From the NCBI RefSeq assembly GCF_009883635.2, contig NZ_CP026115.2, positions 3,286,001 through 3,350,000 of the forward strand: DNA of 64,000 nucleotides. The letters run 5' to 3'. Under the pieces are notes generated by a model. The model saw only the letters and a program-made list of their open reading frames with translations. It did not search any database and had not been told where the DNA came from. Position numbers and translations under genes: made by a program. Of this stretch, positions 57,625 through 64,000 are shown piece by piece (the first letter of the stretch is position 1; each line of letters opens with the position of its first letter). Source of the DNA: Pseudomonas putida. Lineage in GTDB: Bacteria; Pseudomonadota; Gammaproteobacteria; Pseudomonadales; Pseudomonadaceae.

Positions 57625-58386
57625 ATGAACACTGATGAACAAACCCTGATCGACGGCCTGTTTGGCCGCATCAAACAAGCCGAAGACCCGAGCCAGCCGC
57701 GTGATGCGCAGGCGCAGGCACGGATCGAGGAGCATGTGCGCCAGCAGCCGGCAGCGCCTTACTACATGGCCCAGGCGATCCTGGTTCAGGAAGCCGCGAT
57801 CAAGCGCCTGGACGAGCAGAACAAGCAGCTGGAGGCCGAGCTGAAGCAAGCCCGCGCCCAGCTCGACGCGACCCGTGCCAGTAGTGGCAATGGCGGGGGT
57901 GGGTTCCTGTCGAGCATCTTCGGTGCCGGTGCGCGTAATCCCGAGCCGGCTCAACCGCAGCGCCCAAGTGCGCCGGTAGCATCGGGTGGCGGCTGGCGCG
58001 AGCCGAGTGCGCCGGGCTTCTCCCAGTCGCAGCCACAAATGCAAGCACAACCGCAACAGGCCGGTTTTGGCGCCGCGCCGGCGCGCAGCGGAGCCAGCAG
58101 CTTCCTCGGCGGCGCGATGCAGACCGCTGCGGGGGTTGCCGGTGGCGTGTTGCTGGCGCAAGGCATCAGCAGCCTGTTCAACCACCACTCGCAGCCTGAA
58201 GAGGTGGTCGAGGTGATCAAGGAAGAGCCGGCACCGGCCAGTGACAACGGCGGCTGGAATGACCAGGGCGGGCAGCAGCAAGTGGCTGACAATGGCGGCT
58301 GGGGCAATGAGCAGGGTGGTTTTGCCGACACCGACTATGGCAGCGATGACGGTGGCTTCTTCTCGGATGACGATACGTTCGTCTGA
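57625..58386 (+). CDS. DUF2076 family protein
   Basis: A 253-residue protein of the DUF2076 family. Residues 1-80 (MNTDEQTLIDGLFGRIKQAEDPSQPRDAQAQARIEEHVRQQPAAPYYMAQAILVQE) form the helical family core, which runs into a coiled coil (about 55-78). A Gly/Gln/Pro-rich region follows, then SSFLGGAMQTAAGVAGGVLLAQGISSLF (about 155-185), a glycine-rich hydrophobic helix that could insert in a membrane. The tail is acidic with Asn/Gly-Gly-Trp repeats and ends FFSDDDTF. Function unknown; members are periplasmic or ligand-binding by some predictions, but no signal peptide is visible. Terminator downstream. Confidence 0.85.
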   Translation: MNTDEQTLIDGLFGRIKQAEDPSQPRDAQAQARIEEHVRQQPAAPYYMAQAILVQEAAIKRLDEQNKQLEAELKQARAQLDATRASSGNGGGGFLSSIFGAGARNPEPAQPQRPSAPVASGGGWREPSAPGFSQSQPQMQAQPQQAGFGAAPARSGASSFLGGAMQTAAGVAGGVLLAQGISSLFNHHSQPEEVVEVIKEEPAPASDNGGWNDQGGQQQVADNGGWGNEQGGFADTDYGSDDGGFFSDDDTFV

Positions 58387-58414
58387 CCGGTCTGGCATAC
58401 TGCTGGCATTTCCG

Positions 58415-58437
58415 AAGGGGCGCTTTGCGCCCCTTTT
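58415..58437 (+). terminator. Intrinsic terminator after the DUF2076 gene
   Basis: Perfect 9-bp stem (aaggggcgc/gcgcccctt) with loop ttt, followed by tttt that merges into the stem end. It lies 18 bp before the NYN-domain gene start. Confidence 0.82.
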
Positions 58438-58454
58438 CATGTCGAGGGTATGTG

Positions 58455-58934
58455 GTGAAAAAGATCGCGCTGTTCGCCGATGTGCAGAACCTCTACTACA
58501 CCGTGCGCCAGGCCCACGGCTGCCATTTCAACTACACCGCACTGTGGAAGGACGTCAGCCGCGAAGGCGAGATCGTCGAGGCCGTGGCCTATGCCATCGA
58601 TCGCGGCGACAGCAAGCAGCAGCAGTTTCAGCAGATCCTGCGCAACCTGGGTTTTGATGTGCGCTTGAAACCGTTCATCCAGCGCAGCGACGGTTCGGCC
58701 AAGGGCGACTGGGACGTGGGCATTACCCTCGATGTGATCGATGCGGCCAGCCGGGTCGACCAAGTGGTGCTGGCCTCCGGTGATGGTGACTTCGACCTGC
58801 TGCTGGAACGGGTCATCCAGCGCCACGGCGCCGAGGCGGTGGTCTATGGCGTCCCCGGCCTGACAGCGTTGTCGCTGATTCGTGCCGCCACCCGTTATGT
58901 GCCCATCGAGGGGCGTTTGTTGTTGAAGCATTGA
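58455..58934 (+). CDS. NYN-domain (LabA/DUF88-type) putative RNase
   Basis: A 159-residue protein of the NYN/LabA PIN-like family, whose members are metal-dependent ribonucleases or related RNA-processing proteins. The acidic active-site residues appear in IALFADVQNLYY, KGDWDVGITLDVID and VLASGDGDFDLLLERV, all in the expected order. I chose the second of two adjacent GTG codons (58455), which has GAGGG six bases upstream and gives MKKIALFAD. The RNA target is unknown. The preceding terminator suggests its own promoter, or low-level read-through. Confidence 0.85.
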   Translation: MKKIALFADVQNLYYTVRQAHGCHFNYTALWKDVSREGEIVEAVAYAIDRGDSKQQQFQQILRNLGFDVRLKPFIQRSDGSAKGDWDVGITLDVIDAASRVDQVVLASGDGDFDLLLERVIQRHGAEAVVYGVPGLTALSLIRAATRYVPIEGRLLLKH

Positions 58935-58975
58935 GGTGGGGCGGTGCTTGCCTCTGCATTTTGGGCGCCTGTGAA

Positions 58976-59196
58976 ATCGAGCGCCGCCCGCGCGGCGCAT
59001 CGCGAGCTGCGCTCGCTCCTACGTCTGTTTTTGGCCAGTAACACCTGTGACAGACGCGCGCGACCGCCGTGTTCGTTCGACGCGATAAAACGCCATGCGC
59101 CAAGGCGTTCGCGCGCAAATCCCCCAGGAATAATTGGCCCGAAACAAACGTAGGAGCGAGCGCAGCTCGCGATGCGCCGCGCGGGCGGCGCTCGAT
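58976..59196. repeat. 221-bp element with 49-bp perfect terminal inverted repeats
   Basis: The arms 58976-59024 and 59148-59196 are perfect reverse complements (49 of 49). Each arm contains internal palindromes (gcgccgcccgcgcggcgc and cgcgagctgcgctcg). Pairing continues imperfectly inward. The 123-bp centre shows no gene; it holds short inverted segments such as gcgccaaggcgttcgcgcg. It has the look of a paired REP/BIME or a small non-autonomous element of a class distinct from the tgtaggagcgggcttg REPs. A degraded half copy lies at 46.85 kb. Confidence 0.88.
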
Positions 59197-59330
59197 CTTG
59201 AATACACAACCGGCCTCAAGGCGAGCGCACCGAAAGTGTGCCGCTCATTTCGCGCTGTTTTGTAACTTATCTTTACTTCCACGCGGCCCTAAACTCGGTC
59301 ACCCGAAAACGGATTTCTGAGTTGTCTGCC

Positions 59331-60245
59331 ATGCCTGCCTCCCGTCGCTTTCCGCTGCTGCTTGTCGGTGCCTTCCTGGCCTTGTACCTGGTCTGGGGTT
59401 CCACTTACCTGTTCATCCGCATTGGCGTCGAGTCATGGCCGCCGATGCTGATGGCGGGGGTGCGCTTCCTGATCGCGGGCGGTTTGCTGTACGGCTTCCT
59501 GCGCTGGCGCGGGGTGCCGGCACCGACCTGGCCACAATGGCGTGCTGCAGGTGCCATCGGCTTTCTGCTGCTCAGCTGCGGCAACGGTGGTGTGACCGTG
59601 GCCGAGCATGCTGGCGTGGCATCGGGCGTGGCGGCGTTGGCAGTGGCCACGGTGCCGCTGTTCACCCTGGTCTTTGGCTTGCTGTTCGGCCACCGCAACT
59701 CGCGCCTGGAATGGGCCGGGATCTTCCTTGGCCTGCTCGGCATCGCTTTGCTCAACCTCGGCTCGAACCTGCAGGCCAGCCCCATCGGCGCGGCGCTGAT
59801 CCTGTTCGCTGCGGCTTCGTGGGCATTCGGTTCGGTGTGGAGCAAAAGCCTGCCGCTGCCCCAGGGGCCGATGGCCAGTGCTGCCGAGATGCTGGTCGGC
59901 GGTGCGGTATTGCTGCTGGGCAGCGTGCTGTCCGGTGAGCGCATGACGCAGATGCCGACTGCTGCTGGCTGGGGCGCGCTGGCCTATCTGGTGCTGTTCG
60001 GCTCGATCCTCGCCTTCAGTGCCTACATGTACCTGCTCAAGAACGTGCGCCCGGCCGCAGCCACCAGTTATGCCTACGTCAACCCGGCGGTGGCGGTGCT
60101 GCTGGGCATCCTCTTCGCCGGCGAAGAGATCGGCGCGGAAGAATGCCTGGCCATGGCGGTGATCATCGGCGCCGTGGTACTGATCGGCCTGCCGCAGTGG
60201 CGTAAGGCGCCCGAGCAACCGTTGAAGGGCGAAATCTGCAAGTAG
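59331..60245 (+). CDS. EamA-family drug/metabolite exporter (YedA type)
   Basis: A 304-residue inner-membrane transporter with ten hydrophobic segments arranged as two EamA repeats (about 8-140 and 150-290). Family motifs are LYLVWGSTYLFIRIGVESWPPMLMAGVRFLIAGG near 20-53 and the second-repeat YLVLFGSILAFSAYMYLL...ATSYAYVNPAVAVLLG near 230-270. YedA-like members export amino acids or drugs, but the substrate is unclear. I chose the ATG at 59331; the frame is open back to 59238 without transporter-like residues. It lies just after the 49-bp inverted-repeat element. Confidence 0.87.
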   Translation: MPASRRFPLLLVGAFLALYLVWGSTYLFIRIGVESWPPMLMAGVRFLIAGGLLYGFLRWRGVPAPTWPQWRAAGAIGFLLLSCGNGGVTVAEHAGVASGVAALAVATVPLFTLVFGLLFGHRNSRLEWAGIFLGLLGIALLNLGSNLQASPIGAALILFAAASWAFGSVWSKSLPLPQGPMASAAEMLVGGAVLLLGSVLSGERMTQMPTAAGWGALAYLVLFGSILAFSAYMYLLKNVRPAAATSYAYVNPAVAVLLGILFAGEEIGAEECLAMAVIIGAVVLIGLPQWRKAPEQPLKGEICK

Positions 60246-60300
60246 CCAGGGGCGATGCGGTAAACTTGCCGCCTTCGCTGAACCCCCTGACGGTATTGCC

Positions 60301-61632
60301 ATGAATTTCGCCCAACTCGGCCTGATCGAACCGCTGCTGCGCACCTTGCAGCAGCTGGACTACACCACCCCAACCCCGGTCCAGGCCAAGGCCATCCCTG
60401 CCGTGCTGGCCGGCCGCGACCTGATGGCCGCAGCCCAGACCGGCACCGGCAAGACCGCCGGTTTCGCCTTGCCAGTGCTGCAACGCCTGGCGTTGGAAGG
60501 TGAGAAGGTTGCCAGCAACTCGATCCGTGCGCTGGTGCTGGTGCCGACCCGCGAGCTGGCCGAGCAGGTGCACAACAACGTGCGCGAGTATGCCGAGAAC
60601 CTGCCGCTGAGCACCTACGCGGTGTACGGCGGGGTCAGCATCAACCCGCAGATGATGCGCCTGCGCCGTGGCGTCGACCTGCTGGTGGCAACGCCCGGTC
60701 GTCTGCTCGACCTGTTCCGTCAGAACGCAGTGAAGTTCAACCAGGTGCAGACCCTGGTGCTCGACGAAGCCGACCGCATGCTCGACCTGGGTTTTGCCGA
60801 GGAGCTGCAGTCGGTGTACGCCGCCTTGCCGCGCAAGCGCCAGACGCTGCTGTTCTCCGCCACCTTCTCCGAGCAGATCCGCATGCTTGCAGGCCTGGCC
60901 CTGAACGACCCGCTGAGCATTGAAGTCAGCCCGCGCAACGCTGCGGCGACCACCGTCAAGCAGTGGCTGGTGCCTGTGGACAAGAAGCGCAAGACCGACT
61001 TGTTCATGCACCTGCTGCGCAAGCAGCGCTGGAAGCAGGTGCTGGTATTCGCCAAGACCCGCAATGGCGTCGATCAGCTGGTCGAGCGCTTGCTGGCTGA
61101 AGGTGTCAATGCCGACGGCATCCACGGCGACCGCCCGCAGGCCACCCGCCAGCGCGCGCTGGACAGTTTCAAGGCGCGGGAAATCCAGGTGCTGGTAGCG
61201 ACCGATGTCGCGGCCCGTGGCCTGGATATCGACGACCTGCCGCTGGTGGTCAACCTCGACCTGCCGATCGTGGCCGAGGATTACGTCCACCGCATTGGCC
61301 GTACCGGCCGGGCCGGCAACAAGGGCGAGGCGATCTCGCTGGTGTGTGCCGATGAAGTGCAGATGCTGTCGGCGATTGAAGTACTGACCCGGCAGACCTT
61401 GCCGCGTCATGAAGAGCCGGACTTCATCCCCGAGCACCGGGTACCGATGACCGATGCCAGTGGCCAGGTGATCAAGAAGCCGAAGAAGCCCAAGAAACCG
61501 AAAGAGAACAGCGCCAAGCGTGGGCTGGGGCGTTGGATGGACAGTGCCGAGGCAGGAGCTGCCGAGCCATCGGTGAAGGCTGTGCGCAAGGTGCCAAGCT
61601 TCAACGGCGGGCCGCGCAAGCGCAAACCGTAG
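60301..61632 (+). CDS. rhlE: DEAD-box RNA helicase RhlE
   Basis: ATP-dependent RNA helicase with roles in ribosome assembly and RNA decay. The 443-residue protein has the Q motif (TPVQAKAIPAVLAG), motif I AAQTGTGKTAGF, Ia VPTRELAEQV, II VLDEADRMLDLGF, III FSATFSEQI, V ATDVAARGLDIDDL and VI HRIGRTGRAGNKG. A Lys/Pro-rich, basic C-terminal tail (about 390-443) ends PSFNGGPRKRKP and could bind RNA. In P. aeruginosa, two RhlE paralogues exist; the length and short tail suggest the RhlE1 type. ATG start. Confidence 0.93.
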   Translation: MNFAQLGLIEPLLRTLQQLDYTTPTPVQAKAIPAVLAGRDLMAAAQTGTGKTAGFALPVLQRLALEGEKVASNSIRALVLVPTRELAEQVHNNVREYAENLPLSTYAVYGGVSINPQMMRLRRGVDLLVATPGRLLDLFRQNAVKFNQVQTLVLDEADRMLDLGFAEELQSVYAALPRKRQTLLFSATFSEQIRMLAGLALNDPLSIEVSPRNAAATTVKQWLVPVDKKRKTDLFMHLLRKQRWKQVLVFAKTRNGVDQLVERLLAEGVNADGIHGDRPQATRQRALDSFKAREIQVLVATDVAARGLDIDDLPLVVNLDLPIVAEDYVHRIGRTGRAGNKGEAISLVCADEVQMLSAIEVLTRQTLPRHEEPDFIPEHRVPMTDASGQVIKKPKKPKKPKENSAKRGLGRWMDSAEAGAAEPSVKAVRKVPSFNGGPRKRKP

Positions 61633-61664
61633 TTTTGGGAATTCTTAAAGCTGGCGCGATCCCC

Positions 61665-61778
61665 TGTGGGAGCCGCGCTTGCCGGCGATGGGCCGCGAAG
61701 CGGCCCCTCAATTTATGCAACAACCTTGAAATCGTGGGGCCGCTTCGCGGCCCATCGCCGGCAAGCGCGGCTCCCACA
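61665..61778. repeat. REP inverted pair, 43-bp perfect arms
   Basis: The arms 61665-61707 and 61736-61778 are perfect reverse complements (tgtgggagccgcgcttgccggcgatgg...). They lie between the convergent rhlE and flavoprotein genes, 5 bp from the latter's stop. This is the gccggcaagc REP variant, also found inside eatR. Confidence 0.9.
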
Positions 61779-61783
61779 AGTTG

Positions 61784-63019
61784 TCAGGAACTGAGCCAGT
61801 CTGCTGCAGCACGCCCCGCTCGCAATCCACTGGCAAAGCACGCCGTCAGCAGATACCCCCCAGTCGGCGCCTCCCAGTCGAGCATCTCGCCCGCACAGAA
61901 CACTCCCGGCATCCGGCGAACCATCAACCCTTCATCCAGCCCTTCGAAACGCACGCCACCGGCACTGCTGATCGCTTCATCCAGCGGACGCGTGCGTACC
62001 AGCGTGATCGGCAAGGCCTTGATCGCCCGCGCCAATGCCTGAGGATCGGCAAACGTCGCCTGATCCGTCAGCTCCCGCAGCAACCCCGCCTTGACCCCGT
62101 CGATCCCCAACTGGCTGTGCAGATGCTTGGCCATCGACCGCGACCCGCGTGGTTTTGCCAGCGCCTGGGCGATCTTGTCCACAGGCTTGTCCGGCAACAG
62201 GTCGAGCAACAGCCTGGCTTGCCCCTCATGTTCGATGGCCTGGCGCAATTGCCCCGACCACGCATACACCAGGCTACCCTCGACGCCCTGTGCGGTGAGG
62301 ATGAACTCGCCTTTGCGCGGCGCCATGCCCGGCACGCTCAGGGCAATGTTCTTCAGCGGTGCCCCTGCGAACTTGTCCACAAGCACTGGACTCCAGCCTT
62401 CGACCTCGAAACCGCAATTGCTCGGCCGCAGCGGCGAGATATCCACAGTGCGTTCGGCCAGCAGCGGTTGCCAGGCACCATCGGAGCCCAGCCTTGCCCA
62501 GCTGGCGCCACCGAGGGCCAGCACCACGGCGTCGGCCTTGACCTGCCGTTCACCCTGTGGATAAGCGATACGCAAGCTACCGTCGGCATTCCAGCCCAGC
62601 CAGCGATGGCGGGTGTGGATAACTACACCGTTGTCACGCAGGCGCTTCAGCCAGGCGCGCAGCAGCGGGGCAGCTTTCATGTCGGTCGGAAAAACCCGGC
62701 CCGACGTACCGACAAAGGTTTCGATACCCAGCCCGTGAATCCACTGGCGCAGCGCATCGGCATCGAAGTCGCGCAACAACCCGTCGATCTCGCTCTGCCG
62801 CTCGGCATAGCGCGAAACGAACTGTGGATAAACTTCCGAATGGGTGATGTTCATGCCGCCGACGCCGGCCAGCAGGAACTTGCGGCCCACCGATGGCATG
62901 GCGTCGAACACTTCCACCGCCAGGCCCGCCTGGGCCATGGCTTCTGCAGCCATCAAGCCGGCAGGGCCGCCGCCAATAACGACGGCCAGGGGAGGGGAAA
63001 TGGGGGATTTTTCAGACAT
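61784..63019 (-). CDS. BaiN/HI0933-type NAD(P)/FAD-dependent oxidoreductase
   Basis: A 411-residue flavoprotein with the N-terminal dinucleotide-binding motif VVIGGGPAGLMAAEAM near 14-29, the family sequence GRKFLLAGVGGMNITHS near 45-61, VLALGGASWARLGSDG near 165, and the C-terminal PGVFCAGEMLDWEAPTGGYLLTACFASGLRAGRAAA. Members of this group (TIGR03862/HI0933-like) bind FAD; their substrates are generally unknown. I chose the ATG at 63019; an in-frame TTG at 63028 is possible. The coding region contains several DnaA-box sequences, some using codons uncommon in the rest of the window. Confidence 0.88.
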   Translation of the reverse strand: MSEKSPISPPLAVVIGGGPAGLMAAEAMAQAGLAVEVFDAMPSVGRKFLLAGVGGMNITHSEVYPQFVSRYAERQSEIDGLLRDFDADALRQWIHGLGIETFVGTSGRVFPTDMKAAPLLRAWLKRLRDNGVVIHTRHRWLGWNADGSLRIAYPQGERQVKADAVVLALGGASWARLGSDGAWQPLLAERTVDISPLRPSNCGFEVEGWSPVLVDKFAGAPLKNIALSVPGMAPRKGEFILTAQGVEGSLVYAWSGQLRQAIEHEGQARLLLDLLPDKPVDKIAQALAKPRGSRSMAKHLHSQLGIDGVKAGLLRELTDQATFADPQALARAIKALPITLVRTRPLDEAISSAGGVRFEGLDEGLMVRRMPGVFCAGEMLDWEAPTGGYLLTACFASGLRAGRAAADWLSS

Positions 63020-63154
63020 GGTAGGCAAAAGGCTGTGGAAAAGACGCTCATTCTAGCGCAGCCGGGCCAACCTAAGTACTGAACAAAAAATGATCAATGC
63101 TCTACAGGCCAAGCCCGTAAAGGGCTGCAGCGCCTTTCCCGCAGGTTATCCACA
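62175..63154. other. Cluster of DnaA boxes
   Basis: Four perfect 9-mers TTATCCACA/TGTGGATAA lie at 62556-62564, 62614-62622, 62823-62831 and 63146-63154. One-mismatch forms lie at 62175-62183 and 62373-62381 (TTGTCCACA) and 62439-62447 (ATATCCACA). By chance one perfect box is expected about once per 130 kb counting both strands. Three are inside the flavoprotein gene, one in the gap after it. Whether DnaA binds here is untested. Confidence 0.6.
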
Positions 63155-63167
63155 AGCGGTTCCACAG

Positions 63168-64000
63168 TCATTGTGAACAACCGATGACTCGCGCCGCACT
63201 GTGGTGAAGAATGCCGTGGCGCCTGGCCAGGGCTTCACGGTCCTTGCTGTAGCCCCCACCGATCACTCCGACCACCGGGATATCGCGGCCCAGGCAGTGG
63301 CGCATCACCCGCTCGTCACGCGCCGCCAGGCCCTGGTCGGTGAGTTGCAGGTAGCCCAGCGCATCGTCCTTGTGCACATCGACGCCGGCGTCGTACAGCA
63401 CCAGGTCGGGTTGATACAGCGGCAGCAGGTAGTTCAGCGCGTCCTCCACCACCTTCAGGTAAGCCGTGTCGCCCATGCCGCGTGGCAGGGGAATGTCCCA
63501 GTCACTGTGGGCCTTGCGCGCCGGGAAGTTCTGCTCGCAGTGCAGGGACACGGTGATGGCGTCCGGGGTGTCGTGGAGGATGCGTGCCGTGCCGTCGCCC
63601 TGGTGCACATCGCAGTCGAAGATCAGCACCCGGTGCACGCGGCCGGCTTCGAGCAGGTAGCGGCTGATCACTGCCAGGTCATTGAAGATGCAAAAGCCGG
63701 CCGGGTGGTCGTAGTGGGCGTGGTGGGTGCCGCCGGCCAGGTGGCAGGCGATGCCGTGCTGCAGCGCCATCTCGGCGGTCAACAGCGAGCCGCCCACCGC
63801 GCGCACGGTACGCCGGGCCAGGGCTTCGCTCCAGGGCAGGCCGAGGCGGCGCTGGTCCTCGCGGGACAGCTCGCCATTCATGTAGCGCTCTATGTAGCTG
63901 CGATCATGGGCCAGGGCGAGGATATCGTTGGGGCAGATGTCAGGGCGCAGCAGGGCCTGGTCGGTGGTCAGCCCGCTGTCGACCAGGTGGTCGCGCAGCA
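63168..64000 (-). CDS. Histone deacetylase/acetoin-utilisation-type deacetylase (5' end outside window)
   Basis: Zinc-dependent hydrolase of the HDAC/AcuC/acetylpolyamine amidohydrolase superfamily. The stop is at 63168-63170; the frame runs open off the right edge, giving 277 residues so far, including an in-frame Met at 63881 that is internal. Visible motifs: CHLAGGTHHAHYDHPAGFCIFNDLAV with the active-site His-His pair, VLIFDCDVHQGDGT with the zinc-ligand Asp and His, LHCEQNFPARKAHSDWDIPLPRG, and LVLYDAGVDVHKDDALG. Substrate is unknown; bacterial members deacylate small amines or proteins. No terminator is seen before the flavoprotein gene. The missing part is a short N-terminus. Confidence 0.9.
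   Translation of the reverse strand, partial: LRDHLVDSGLTTDQALLRPDICPNDILALAHDRSYIERYMNGELSREDQRRLGLPWSEALARRTVRAVGGSLLTAEMALQHGIACHLAGGTHHAHYDHPAGFCIFNDLAVISRYLLEAGRVHRVLIFDCDVHQGDGTARILHDTPDAITVSLHCEQNFPARKAHSDWDIPLPRGMGDTAYLKVVEDALNYLLPLYQPDLVLYDAGVDVHKDDALGYLQLTDQGLAARDERVMRHCLGRDIPVVGVIGGGYSKDREALARRHGILHHSAARVIGCSQ

Noticed and set aside
58944..59320. Short frames inside the 49-bp inverted-repeat element
   Set aside because: The matching peptide parts come from the two inverted arms read on opposite strands; no start signal or family.

Overview
The window is a 64 kb piece of a GC-rich gammaproteobacterial chromosome. Almost every protein reads as a Pseudomonas core protein, the intergenic repeats are Pseudomonas putida-type REP sequences, and the gene order follows blocks known from P. 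aeruginosa and P. putida. A P. putida-group species is the best guess. I found no tRNA, rRNA, CRISPR array, prophage or transposase.

Left end (1-5.4 kb): an ethanolamine-use module. The ethanolamine permease and an ExaC-type aldehyde dehydrogenase are divergent from an EatR-like sigma-54 activator. The two catabolic genes carry candidate -24/-12 promoters, and A-rich Hfq/Crc-type motifs precede the permease and activator starts. A REP pair lies inside the activator's coding region. From 5.4 to 14.6 kb come mpl-ubiX, a small lipoprotein, an NAD(P)-binding protein, a MORN-repeat/C13-peptidase lipoprotein, a MaoC-like protein, lrgAB, a Lon-N-like protein, a DedA-PAP2 fusion and a 3-methyladenine glycosylase.

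Centre (14.8-42.6 kb): a long housekeeping region for cell wall, lipoate and envelope. proA-nadD-rsfS-rlmH-mrdA-rodA-mltB-rlpA run as one close-packed set, followed by dacA, ybeD-lipB-lipA and ldcA. On the minus strand lie a second MltB-type transglycosylase, arfA (with a terminator inside its coding region), holA, lptE, leuS, lnt-corC-ybeY-phoH, and hemL-thiE-thiD. Rod-complex proteins (PBP2, RodA), septal and wall hydrolases (MltB, RlpA, PBP5, LdcA), lipoprotein acylation (Lnt) and LPS assembly (LptE) together make this an envelope-biogenesis segment.

Right part (42.8-64 kb): a LadS-like sensor kinase without a receiver domain abuts an AT-richer two-gene module encoding a PAAR-domain type VI secretion effector and a membrane protein that is probably its immunity partner. 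Ordinary chromosomal genes follow: aidB, amn, rluE, an Lrp/AsnC regulator, a cation-efflux protein, hrpB, a NYN-domain protein, an EamA exporter, rhlE, a flavoprotein and a histone-deacetylase-like protein cut by the right edge. The last kilobase holds a dense group of perfect and near-perfect DnaA boxes. A 49-bp perfect inverted-repeat element sits at 59.0-59.2 kb.

The most notable items are the orphan PAAR effector/immunity pair, the DnaA-box cluster, the MORN-C13 lipoprotein, the REP pair read as a protein linker in the EatR-like activator, and the in-gene terminator of arfA.
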